From: Henckelia pumila
Taxonomy: Eukaryota; Streptophyta; Magnoliopsida; Lamiales; Gesneriaceae
Direction: 5' to 3'
Assembly (NCBI RefSeq): GCF_033568475.1
Contig: NC_133123.1
Location: 131,660,930-131,724,929 of the forward strand
Length of the DNA: 64,000 nucleotides
Made by a program: the position numbers and the translations under genes. Numbering within the stretch: the first letter of the stretch is position 1; each line of letters opens with the position of its first letter. Below, piece by piece: positions 9,975 to 20,934 of this stretch. Below the pieces are notes generated by a model that saw nothing but the letters and a program-made list of their open reading frames with translations, was not told the DNA's origin and ran no database searches.

Positions 9975-11803
9975 ATGAGCGGTGACACTGGAGAAAGCGG
10001 CGAAAGGCCGCCGCCGGGGTCGCCGCCCCGTCCTCCACCGCGTCAACAGCTTCCCCGCAATATCCCATCATCACCTTACTCCCGGATCCTGCAGGCTAAT
10101 AACCAGTACCCTTCTGGGTTAAGCCAGCAGAATTTGTTGAGGCCCAGTAATAATAATAATCTTGAAATCATCATGTCACAGCCTATGCCTGCTTTTCCTC
10201 AGCTGGATTCCAGCTTGTATCCCCAGCAACAGCAGAGCTCGACCTCTTACTCGTTGTTGCAGCCCTCACATTTCGTCCCGAGTGGTAGTTGCTACGGAAT
10301 CGGGGCGGCGGCTTTGGAGGCTCACAGAAGGGCTACTAGCGATCAACCTTCTGGATCCAATAGTAATATTAATGTTCCTTGGACTAGGAATAGGATCCCT
10401 GGAGGTTTGGACACTGATCCAGTCCGTGAAACATCAGACAACATTAACACTGCTGCAGAGATACTGGTGATGGGAAAATCCAAAATGGTGCAAGTCGAGG
10501 AGGACGTCTTCTCGGCGTTCATGGATTTGGATTACATGGACGCACCCACTACTACAACCACTACTGCAGCAGCAAATGAGGTTCCTCAAGGAGCTTTCGA
10601 CTTTGGAGATCATAAGATGATCGGAGTCGAAGGAGGCGATACCGATGAGAATAGCAGCGCCGACGAAAGGTGGAGGAGGAGGAGGAGGAGTACTCATCAT
10701 GTGTCTTCCATGCCTCCTGAAGGGATCGGCACCAGCAGTACCACCGCGGAAGATCATGTTTCTCAGCAGCAGATGAATCTTCACCTACGAAGTGTCTCCG
10801 ATGATAGTTTTCTGGAGAACACAGATCTTGCTGATGATTTTCTTGATCTTCCTCCGTATCCAGTGCCTGCTGCAGGAACACAGCCGGCAGGCCAAATTAT
10901 CTCATCCATGATCACTACTTCATCCCAATCCTCCGGCGGCCTCACGTTAGGTGGTGTTTCTTTTACTGGTGATGATCTCAACAAGATTTTGGAGAACCCC
11001 AGGCTCTCCGAGATAGCATTAAGAGATCCCAGGCGGGCTAAAAGGTGATATATCTCTCTTAATTTATATAAAATCCCATCCATGATCATATATATATATC
11101 TTGAATTAACTAGTAGTACTCATGACTAGTTTTTGTTGGTGTAGAATCTTATCAAACCGTAGATCTGCTGCGCGTTCAAAAGAGAGAAAGCTGAAATACG
11201 TGGCCGAATTGGAACAGCGAATCGCGACTTTACAGAACGAAAGAACGATGCTGGCTTCCCAGCTTGCTCAGCTACAGGTGATCATCAAAGCTAGCTATAT
11301 ATAAATATATAGTTCACTTGTATAATGATTTTACATGAGATTATTTCCCTTTTCTCATCTTGTTTCGTTTTCGATTTCAGCAAGAAGCTGCTGCATTGGC
11401 CAACCAGAACAATGAACTGAAGTTTAGGCTGCAGGCAATGGAACAGCAGGCTCATCTACAAGAAGGTGATCTCACTAGCTAATTAAGAGTCCCGATCGAC
11501 TATACATATATATATAGTTTCCCCTCTTTCTGGTTATTGATCTTTTGTGGACTTACTTACTTACTTACTTACTTACTATGGGTTGGTGGTCATGGAACAG
11601 CGCTGAAGGCAGCCTTGGCAGAGGAATTGCAACGCTTGAGGCAAGAAAGGGAAGCATATGCATCTTCATCTAGGAATATTCATCATCAGTTGTCTAGTGA
11701 GACCAACGAAACCGGTGAAATGCAACAGTCACCGACGGCCGAGCCGCAGGAATCGAAGGACGACGAAGCTACTCCGTCTGCAGAAGATGAGCCCAAGCAG
11801 TGA
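9975..11803 (+). CDS. Group I bZIP transcription factor (VIP1/RSG/bZIP29-like)
   Basis: Nuclear DNA-binding regulator. Four exons: 9975-11044, 11145-11277, 11381-11465, 11601-11803, all with GT-AG introns, giving 496 residues. The N-terminal half is Pro/Ser/Gln-rich. It has group I features: a [13 protein letters not shown] motif (about 177-189) and two H-x-R-x-x-S sites, HRRATS (117-122) and HLRSVS (270-275), which in VIP1-type proteins bind 14-3-3 when phosphorylated. The basic region has N361-x7-K369, the lysine replacing the usual arginine that marks group I. Six heptad leucines follow (379, 386, 393, 400, 407, 414). The C-terminal tail is acidic and Gln-rich. The intron inside the basic region is at a position common in this family. 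The ATG at 9975 is the first in frame after the leader. Known relatives act in mechanosensing, osmotic response or gibberellin-linked growth; which applies here is not visible. Confidence 0.93.
11550..11577. repeat. (TTAC)n microsatellite in the last bZIP intron
   Basis: About six perfect tandem copies of a 4-base ACTT/TTAC unit, within intron 3 of the bZIP gene and about 25 bp upstream of the exon 4 acceptor. Likely length-polymorphic. Confidence 0.85.
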
Positions 11804-12509
11804 AGGCTAGCTAGCTGTGCTGGTGCATGGCCGGAGATTTCATCCCTAATTAAGTCGTGTTTTCAGTTTGATGTTTTGTTTTCGTCTTTAAGTTTGATGT
11901 CGCTTTTGTTCTCTTTAATGTCGTGTTTTGTGTTTCTGTCACCCACAATTCATTAATTAATACATCTTTCAAGTTTATTTATGATTCTTTCGGTTTTCAA
12001 AATTATTATGTTGCTATATTTTTTTTTCTTTTCTTTTAAGGAATAAAAAAAAAAATTATAAATTGTAAGATCTTAATTTTTAAATAATAGTGGACGTCGA
12101 TTTTAAGCCATCACACAGCTAATTGCCATAATTTAATTTCATAAGAACTTAAATTATGGTATCACAAATAATAATTTTTTTGTTACATATATGATTATAT
12201 TATTTGATTAAAAAATTATAGAAAATTTACTTAAATTATTATCCTCATCCTGAAGTCTCTTTCTTTCTTTGAGTTATTTATTTTAAATAATATGAATAAC
12301 ATTTTACTTTTTTTTTTTTAGTTTCAAAAAAAAAAATTCCAAATATACTATAGTGACCTTTTTTGTATATTTAATTAATATTTAAATAAATAAATATTTA
12401 TATATACGAGGAAAGAGTGTTACATGAATGCGAGATAGAAAAATCAAATGTTACGTTTCATTTTGTTCGTTTCCTAGATTTAGGGTGGTGGGGCTCTCAT
12501 GCCTTGGTT
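11804..12509. other. Intergenic region between the bZIP and DUS3 genes
   Basis: The first part (to about 12000) is T-rich and is probably the 3' untranslated region of the bZIP gene. The remainder is AT-rich with homopolymer runs. No further gene recognised. Confidence 0.5.
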
Positions 12510-12646
12510 GGCCCATCAAAGTGTCAGTCGTTGGCCCAGATGTTCTGGCCCATGTTTAATGCTCATTAACACGACGCCGTTCCGCGTCTCCTCTTCTTCT
12601 TCCTTGCTTCACTCACCTCTCCATCCATAGATACCACAAAACCCTA
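12510..12646 (+). promoter_or_regulatory. DUS3 promoter with three GGCCCA (site II) motifs and a telo-box
   Basis: GGCCCA, the complement of the TGGGCC site II core, occurs at 12510-12515, 12533-12538 and 12547-12552. A telo-box, AAACCCTA, lies at 12639-12646, immediately before the start codon at 12649. Site II plus telo-box is the known signature of plant genes for ribosome and translation machinery and cell-cycle linked expression, which suits a tRNA-modifying enzyme. A CT-rich leader lies between them. No clear TATA box is seen. Confidence 0.65.
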
Positions 12647-12648
12647 CA

Positions 12649-15600
12649 ATGGAAACCGAAGCCAATTCGTTGAACGATGTCGTATCGTCGCCTTCTACGG
12701 CCGTTGCTGCGCTGAGCACGGAGGAGCTGGTGGCTAAAGCCATAGCTCCTGTAAAACGAGAGTTTCTCTGTCCACCTTCTGTCAGACCTTCCGATACTTA
12801 TAATGTTAACGATTCAGATGTAAAGAAAACTGATGTAAACGATACAACTTCAACTCCAATTCTCAAGGAGAAAAAATCCAAGCGCCAGCTCAAACGCGAG
12901 CGCCGTGAGGTGACATAAAGTATCTTTTTTCACTATCTTTCAGTTCCTTGATTATTGAAATGTATAATATAATTAGCCAATTTTTTACGTCGAAGTTTTT
13001 TGGTTGTGATTGGTTTCGGTATTGAACTTTTTCATTAGATAAAATGTCGATAGTTTGTAATCGTATGCAGTGGACTGAAAGTTTGATATGATCAACTTAG
13101 GAAAAGAAATCGGCACTGCATCTGTGTCCGGAGGTAGCAAAAAGTGGGAAGGTTAGTTCGTGTCAGTATAATGAGAGTTGCCGCTACAGCCATGATTTGG
13201 AAGCATTTAAAGCTCAGGTAGTCGCCGAACCAGAATGAAGATATTTGCTGCAAAGATTTTGATTGCATGCTTCATTTTCTAATTCATGTATTGTGCTATT
13301 TTGATGGGGTTCAGTTTTATTAAATGCAGAAACCGGACGATTTGGAAGGAACGTGCCCTTTTCTGGTTAATGAAGGGCCATGCCCTTATGGTCTGGCTTG
13401 TAGATTTGCAGGCACACATAGAGATGATGATGCCTGTGTGGGTAATGGAACAGTTAATTCACGCAAGAAAGGCAACGAGATGAATTCATTGGAGAAGGAT
13501 TTTCAGAAGCTTCTGTGGAAAAACAAAGTGAAGTTCCCCAAGGCAGATGCTTCACTCAAGCTGCTTGGGCTTCTGGTAAGAGCTAGAGTGCATACATTAT
13601 GTACAATTATTCATTAATTATTACATCTCTCTCATGTCAATAATGTTTTGCAATATCATTATATATTGATGTCTAGTGTTCAACCATTTGTATTATTTCT
13701 AAGCTAATCCATAAGTTCTGTCATTGTTTATTTTAGGGGAAGGGAAAAGAAAAGAAAATGGTGGATGATGAGAATGTTGAAAATTTTGCAAATGGCACTG
13801 GAAAAGTTGATGAAAATGGTTGTTGTAAAATGCCTGCTAAAGAAGTGGATTGTTCTGTTGAAGCCGTTGAAGAAGATAAAAAACATGAAACAGATGTGGA
13901 TGACGAGCTCAGACCCCCGAAGAAGACAAAATGTCTGGTGGATGAAACTTGTTCAGTACAACATGATAATGGTTTGTTACAATGCTTTCCATGGGTTCCA
14001 CCAGTAAGTTTCTGCGTATAGGGGTGCTTTGATTTATTTGGTCTACTGTGACAGGTCGAATTCAAGAAGAGGAAGACGCAGACAATAGCTGTGAACATAA
14101 TGAACCACAAACCATCGTGGAACATGCTATAGGAGACACCGATAAAAGCCTAAAGTTGCATCCACGTGAAAAGAAACTCATTGATTTTAGAGAAAAACTC
14201 TATCTTGCTCCCCTTACGACTGTAGGAAATCTACCGTATCGCAGGGTTTGCAAGGTTCTGGGAGCTGATATTACATGTGGTGAGATGGCTATGTGCACTA
14301 ATCTTTTGCAGGTTGGGAATTAAAGTTTTTTCCTACTTAGCCAATATTTCAATCTATAAGAATATCATATTAACATGCTGAAAGGTAGATATCAAGCTCT
14401 AGATCATTATGCAGTTATTGTCATGTGCATATGTTTGCTAAACTTTCTAGTTTGGAAGTAATCTAGAGGAAGTACTTATTGTTATTGTTTTCTGGTTTGA
14501 ATCTAGGGTCAAGCTTCAGAATGGGCATTGCTGAGACGCCATTCATCTGAGGATTTCTTTGGTGTGCAGATTTGTGGGGCCTTTCCAGATACAGTCGCTA
14601 AAACTGTTGAACTTATTGAGAAGCATTGCACAGTGGATTTCATTGATATTAATATGGGATGTCCAATTGATATTGTTGTTAACAAGGGTGCTGGATCTTG
14701 CCTTCTCACCAAACCAATGCGGATGAAAAGTGTTGTAGAAGCTTCTTCTAGTGCCGTTGATACACCCGTGACAATCAAGGTATGCTATGGAACTGATGTC
14801 TTCTGATTCGATCTTGGTGGTGAGAGGATAGTGCCTTGAATCACCTAAATATGTGTCTTAATTAAGTTCCTTAAAGGCGACAGTCAAATAAGCATAACAC
14901 GTATAAATTGAAGTATAGAACTGTTAAAAACTTGAAATGTAGTTGTAATGAACAATTCACTTAGTTTTATGATATTCTGTCCTTAACGTGGTAATTCTTG
15001 ACCATTTTTGCATGGTAAATTATGGAAGCAATTTCTCTTTTCAGTACGCGTTTTTTTTTATGCACCTTCAGGTAAGGACAGGTTATTTTGAGGGCAAAAA
15101 CCGAATTGACTCTTTGATACATGATATTGGAAATTGGGGAGCCTCTGCAATAACAATACATGGTCGCACAAGGCAGCAACGGTACAGCAAACTTGCAGAC
15201 TGGCAATACATCTACCAGTGTGCAAGAGCTGCCACTCCGGGCCTGCAAGTTCTTGGAAATGGTGATGTGTTCTCTTATCTCGACTGGAACATTCGCCGTA
15301 CCGATTGCCCTGAGCTCTCATCTTGTATGATTGCTCGAGGGGCGTTGATTAAGGTTGGTACAGAGATTTACCCTGTATTCTCCTCAACAAAGCAATTTTC
15401 AACGTCCTACTTGAAGCATTACTTATCTTATATCTAAGTGTCACCTTTCCGCATTTGCAGCCCTGGATATTTACTGAAATTAAGGAACAGAGGAATTGGG
15501 ACATTAGTTCTGGGGAAAGGTTGGACATTTTGAAGGATTATGTACGCTTTGGCCTTGAGCACTGGGGTTCGGATTCGAAAGGTATTAGGAATGGTTTTCT

Positions 15601-16044
15601 GTGTGTTTGGTAATTTCGAATTGGAAACACATGCATCCATCCTGCTGTTGTAGGGTTGCTGAAAAGTTGACCTGCATGTTTGCATTTGATGGCAGGAGTT
15701 GAGACAACGAGGCATTTCTTACTGGAATGGCTCGGTTACACATGCAGATATGTTCCAGTTGGTCTCTTAGATGTTATCCCACAGAAGATCAATTGGCGGC
15801 CACCCTCATATTTTGGGCGCGATGATCTCGAGACATTAATGGCATCTGATTCTGCTGCTGATTGGGTACATGACTTTTTCCTCACCATTAAGTTTCGTTT
15901 CCATTTAGAACGTTGTCTATTCTTAATATGTCATTATAAATGCAGATTAGGATCTCTGAGATGTTACTTGGCAAGGTGCCTACCGGGTTCACATTTGCAC
16001 CCAAGCACAAGTCCAATGCATATGACAAAGCAGAAAATGGGTAA
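12649..16044 (+). CDS. DUS3: tRNA-dihydrouridine synthase, DUS3 type, with two CCCH zinc fingers
   Basis: FMN-dependent enzyme that reduces uridine to dihydrouridine; DUS3 acts on tRNA position 47 and some mRNAs. Ten exons: 12649-12909, 13101-13217, 13330-13575, 13737-13971, 14055-14311, 14507-14779, 15072-15353, 15461-15581, 15696-15865, 15946-16044, all GT-AG, giving 686 residues, the usual length for plant DUS3. Finger 1 is C96-x11-C108-x5-C114-x3-H118; finger 2 is C135-x8-C144-x5-C150-x5-H156. A charged linker (about 209-330) precedes the TIM-barrel domain, which begins near [22 protein letters not shown] (421-425) and GAGSCLL (433-439) carry the active site, with C437 the likely catalytic acid. 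[18 protein letters not shown] and [13 protein letters not shown] are further DUS signatures. All reading phases join without stops. Basic patches near the N-terminus ([15 protein letters not shown]) suggest nuclear import. Confidence 0.95.
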
Positions 16045-16451
16045 ATAGCCACAATTCTACTGATGTGTTTACTCCAAGTCATCACGTGCCATAAGATAAT
16101 TCTTGCCTGGGACCACAAAGGTTCGGCCACAACAACCAGCCGATACTTGTAATTATTATGGGTTCCAAATGGGGAGACCTAGATTTTGTTAAACCATGAT
16201 TGCCAAAAACAAATCCGTTTTGATCGTGATGTTGTGAATCTTGATTCTTATGATAGATCTGACCAGGCTAAACAATTTCCTGGGAGTAGTTTTTGTTTCG
16301 AGGCTTGACAATGGAAGGCACCAAAGAGTAACTCAATGTCAAAAATCATCACATTAGAAACGCAGAGCTACAGCAGATGATGCATTGGCTCTCAATTCTC
16401 TATAATTTTTTACTTGATCCTTCACCACCATTATGAGACAAAAAAATAAAA
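16045..16451. other. Convergent intergenic region (3' ends of DUS3 and the transporter gene)
   Basis: About 400 bp between two stop codons facing each other. It must hold both 3' untranslated regions, so overlapping 3' ends are likely. No other feature recognised. Confidence 0.55.
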
Positions 16452-19006
16452 CTAATACAAACTATATCCAAAAACTTGGCTAACAAGAATGGCAACCCCT
16501 AAAGCAATGGCCACAAGCGAGGAGGCCCATGTGAGCTTCTCCGTTATTCTAGGGACCCTGTCCTTGAGTGCCTGACTGCATGACCCTATAAATACCGTAT
16601 AACTACCCATAGCCACAACCGTCCCAATCAAGAACATGAATAGAAATGCAGCACCAGCCAAACGAGAAGGTAGTGCAAGTGCAGGCAAGATCATCATCAG
16701 CGCATCAGGCTGCAAGCCATGGACGATCCCTGTGGCAAACGTCGCAAACCCAATCTTCTTCTTTCCAATTATGGGGTTAGGGAGACGTTCATGCCTACTA
16801 ACGTCACGTTCAGCCTCATCCATGGCAACACATGGTGCAGGGATTTCTGAAGCTTCCCGGATTCCCATTGCGCCGATTATGAGGAGAGTCAAGCCTACTA
16901 CTCTAGTTCCCCAAGTTCTGATAACCTCGATATGAAGCCGATCCTTCAAAAGTAGAAAAAGTAGACCAAATATCAATTGGCCAGCATCATGGCCACATCC
17001 CCACAGGGCTCCAACAGCAGCACTTTCCATCCTTGTGCGGCCTATTGACAGTGGAGCTAATGCAGCAAGATGATCAGGACCTGACAATGTGTGTAAGCAA
17101 CCAGCCAATAAGCCAGTCCATGCACTGCTCACTAATTCACTGCGAGTGAGACTACCACCAGCTGCAACTGCTGCGGAACTTCCAGTTCCGAGCCCACTAG
17201 GAAAGCTCGCAAAGGCTGGTGAAACGAGTGCTGGGTGGTGGAATAATGTTAAACAGAGAGCTGATAGTAAGATCACTGTCCCGGCATTAAACACCTGAAT
17301 CAATTAAGATATAGTCATAACATACACCACTACATCAGTCCCTCAAATCAACTTGATGAGATATTACCAAATGGTAACAACTCTTGTACTGGCAGACAAC
17401 TATAAACATTTTGTACAGAGATAATTAAAATTTAAATTAGGAATTTACTGCAAGTATCTTCTAATTCGGCGGTTTTATTATGGTTAATTAATTCTTTTAA
17501 ATTGCACAAGACATTGTTTGTCTGTTTTAAAGAGAACCAACCATCAACCCAATCTCTAATGCAGAATATTACACTAGGATTATACACTAGGACTAGCGAA
17601 TAGAAAGAATGATAACAGTCAACGACAAAGAAACACAGAAAGTAGACCCCCGAAGTTCCAAGATATGTGTTACTAAAACTCCTCTCATCATTTTTTGTAA
17701 ACCATGTCTCTGTTTTGAGGATGACAAAGGGCTGAATGACAACAAGAAGTACCTATTGAAACAAGTGTCTCTGTGTTTACATATGACACAATGAAAAAAT
17801 AAGGAAACAAAAAATACTAAGATCTAACGACAACATGACTTTCAGTTTAAGAACTTATCATCTCACGGAAGTTTTTAAACCAAAGATCTGCAAAATGGAT
17901 TTATCCCGAAAATGTGCCTCTAAACAGGGACTAATGGTTAAACCAAGTAACCAACAAAAGGTTAAATCCTATCTGAGCTAGGGATTAGATGAAACTACTT
18001 CACACTTATTATGAGAATGTAAAACCACAAAGATACAGAGCTGAAGTGAGAAGGCCACATATATCTCGTATTGCATATCACTCCTCACAGTTAATCCGTA
18101 GTGTACAGAGATGTAGCACCAGTAGAGAAGAATTGATGGTCATGCTAGGCTACTAAGGCTACAAAGAAACATTGACAAACCATAACATCACCTCATGAAT
18201 CATAATAACTAGGGCCGATCATTTTAGTAATATTTTCTACTTGTCAACTTCAACTACGACTTAAACAGAGTGAAAACACTTTCCAAACCAGAAACATTTT
18301 TCAATATCAATAACCTTAGAGACACTTACTGTTTGGATTTTGATACTGGTCTTCAAAGGTAAAAAAAAATAGTTTTAAAATACATAAAAAATTTCAATTC
18401 CTCGTTAAAAGACACATCTTTCCCTCTGATAGGCTCCCGAGCTTTACAGATTCACGACATCCGTAGCCTTTAATCGTTCAAGAAGTAAAATATTACTAGT
18501 TTCACACGGCAGAACCTTAGTTAACAGCATAACAAGCTGTACTTCACACACATAAACACAACTCGCGGAACTTTCCCTTGTAGCAGCAAAATTTTCATGG
18601 TTTACCGGTATCACTAAGCAATGAGATCAGGAAACTAAAATTCCTACAAATCATACTAGCGCAAACTAAATAAAATAAAATAAAAAGAGCTCACATTTTG
18701 CTGCCGAGATAGTTTCTGAAGAATCTTGTTCAGGAAATCGCGCTTAGGCTCCTGCCCATTTGGCAAATCCTCAGAAGTAGACACGATTTCAACGCAATTC
18801 GCAGAAAGAAACGCCGATCCATGGAGACTGCAGGAGATCGAACTGCCTGTGCGTGAGTCAGAGCGTAGGAACCCCGGAGACCACGGCATCGCAGGAAAAC
18901 ACGGAGCAAGCTTCCGGGGCAATTGAAGTGGTGCAAGCTGGCGAAAAATTGGAGAATTGGAATGGAACTTAGAAGGTATTGAATTGGAATAGATAAGCCT
19001 TTCCAT
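16452..19006 (-). CDS. Plastid nickel/cobalt-transporter-like membrane protein (NiCoT/UreH-like)
   Basis: Two exons on the minus strand: 19006-18695 (104 codons) and 17294-16452, joined in phase by a 1.4-kb GT-AG intron, giving 384 residues. The first exon is rich in Ser, Pro and Arg and poor in acidic residues to about residue 60, typical of a chloroplast transit peptide. The second exon has about six hydrophobic segments and the family signature ending CLHTLSGPDHLAALAPLSIG, plus GALWGCGHDAGQLIFGLLFL and ATGIVHGLQPDALMMILPAL. These His/Asp-bearing helices correspond to the metal-selecting helices of high-affinity nickel transport proteins. A hydrophilic loop (about APCVAMDEAERDVSRHERLP) separates the two halves. 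Arabidopsis has two such plastid-predicted proteins of similar length. Substrate is inferred from the family, not shown. It is convergent with DUS3. Confidence 0.9.
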
Positions 19007-19110
19007 TGTCGCAAAATCGCAGCTCGATTGAACCCTAATTTTAGAAAGTTTACTTTTACCAGTGTACAGTATTGTATGGCCTATGGGCCAAGGAGCATGG
19101 GGAAGAAGGT
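19007..19110 (-). promoter_or_regulatory. Promoter/leader of the transporter gene with telo-box-like and site II-like motifs
   Basis: Just upstream of the start codon (to its right on the + strand) lie AACCCTAA (19031-19038), a telo-box variant, and TATGGGCCA (near 19080), a TGGGCC site II core. The motif pair is the same as in the DUS3 promoter, suggesting housekeeping-type control of both genes. Confidence 0.5.
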
Positions 19111-19263
19111 TCAAACTTCATATGACTGGATAAAAATGATGCGCCTTTCCAAATTATATAAATATATTTGTTTTAAAAAAAAACTAATAATATTGATAAA
19201 AATGAATAACAATAAATCACATGAATTAAATTAGGCTGGTATCTTCTCACATGGTCTCGTATA

Positions 19264-19447
19264 CAATGGCGGAGCCGGAATTCGTAAAATATTCGAGTTA
19301 AAATTTTAAATTCTATAATTGTTTAAACTTTTGAATCGAATCACCCGGGTTATTATCAAATTAATCTAAAATTTTCCTAAATCAATATATATAAAATTTT
19401 AAAATTTTTTCGGGTCACTCGGGCCGCAATATGTGACTCCGCCACTG
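19264..19447. mobile_element. hAT-type MITE, 184 bp, with intact 8-bp target duplication
   Basis: The ends are inverted repeats: CAATGGCGGAGCC on the left and GACTCCGCCACTG on the right (inverse CAGTGGCGGAGTC). The flanks are exact 8-bp duplications, CTCGTATA at 19256-19263 and 19448-19455. An 8-bp TSD with a CAGTGGCGGAG-like terminus places it in the hAT superfamily. It is non-coding and lies in the spacer upstream of the transporter gene. Confidence 0.9.
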
Positions 19448-19455
19448 CTCGTATA

Positions 19456-20750
19456 TCGATGTTAAGACAATCGATTCGACTCATATTTATATTAAAAATC
19501 AATTTTTTTTCATACATCAAATAAGATATTTTTTTTCACAAAAGCCGACTCTTAAAACATCACCTTTTGTGATTAAACAAATAGTGACCATGAAAAGATA
19601 TCTCCAACTTAACTCGGTCTATCAAAAAAATTGTTATTTATAATTTTTTACTGTTCATGCAAATATCAATTAACTTAAAATATTATTCATAAATCAACAA
19701 TGAATCAAATATGTTCAAATCCGATTTAAAAATTTTAAATAAAAAAAACACATTCAAATACATCCAATAAACTCGGTCAAAAACCATCCAAGCCGCCTTT
19801 GAATCGATAAAAAAACCGGTCCGAACTCGTTCACATCATTTTTTTATTTTTATTATTTGTTAAAGTTAAAATTTTATTTTGGCCTATATATATAATTATT
19901 TGGATTTTGAATTTGTTAAAACTATTATTTAGTAGTACATGAACTTATTTTGATATATTTTTTTATTTTAAAAAATATAATTATATTTAGATATGTTGAT
20001 TATATGTGTGAAGTTGTTTAGATTTTAAATTTTGATAAGTATATACACATTATTATTTATATACATATTTATCTTTAAATTTAAAGATAAATATGTGTGT
20101 AGTTGTTTACAGAACTATATTATATATGAGACATAAGATTAAATGAAATTATACATATTTATAATATTAAAATATAATAAAAAAATAGATTACGTTTTCA
20201 TAGATTTATATCTATCAAATCGATCCATGTAACTCATATTTCTAATAAAAATTAATATTTTTTTGTTTTACATAATACATAACTGTTTTAAGTTGATCAA
20301 GTCCAATCATTACTATAAAGCTCGTTCCAAATGATATATACATAGATGACTTTATTTGTCAAATAAATTGAGCTATATAATAATAATAAATAAAACATAT
20401 ATAGCTTTAATTTTATAAAATTCAACCGAAACGGGGAACTCTGATTTCTGAAGCTATCACGCCAAACGTATGAATAATGGGTCTTCTATGTGCTGCCGTC
20501 TGCCCTAGTGTTTTGAATAATCTCTATTATTTATTAAGCTAAAATTCTTGTACCAACTAATTTTGGTACGACTGTGAAGTTTATATATATATATATTACA
20601 CTTTATCTGACCTCCTATCAATTCGGCAAATCAAGAAATTAACTTTAGAAAGTTAAAAAAATAAATTATTTAATTTTTTTCTAAAACACATACCTACTAC
20701 TATATAATAATATATCAAAGAAAATATATACCGGTCTACAAGTCCCTCAG
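19456..20750. other. AT-rich intergenic spacer between the transporter and SKP1 genes
   Basis: Very AT-rich DNA with many short TA runs. No gene recognised on either strand. Confidence 0.45.
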
Positions 20751-20789
20751 CCGCCGATAACAATATATTATTTTTTGTTATATATTTTA

Positions 20790-20934
20790 ATTATGACAAT
20801 ATATATATATATATAAATATAAAGAGAAGTAGTATTATTTTCTTCACTTTTCACATAATCTAAAGGCTATCTATTTCTCCTTGATACTTTTTTTCTCGCT
20901 AGGGTTCCCAAATCAATCGTTCGTTGGTAGAAGG
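20790..20934 (+). promoter_or_regulatory. Core promoter and CT-rich leader of the SKP1-like gene
   Basis: A TA dinucleotide run ends in a TATAAATATAAAG box (about 20810-20824), 110-125 bp before the start codon. It is followed by a pyrimidine-rich leader (near 20866-20900), common in highly expressed plant genes. The TA run itself is a microsatellite and makes the exact TATA position uncertain. Confidence 0.5.

Noticed and set aside
10434..10881. Antisense frames of 106-116 codons opposite the bZIP exon 1
   Set aside because: Shadows of the GC-rich, low-complexity coding strand; no start context or domain of their own.
16636..17298. Plus-strand frames opposite the transporter gene
   Set aside because: Antisense shadows of the minus-strand coding exon.
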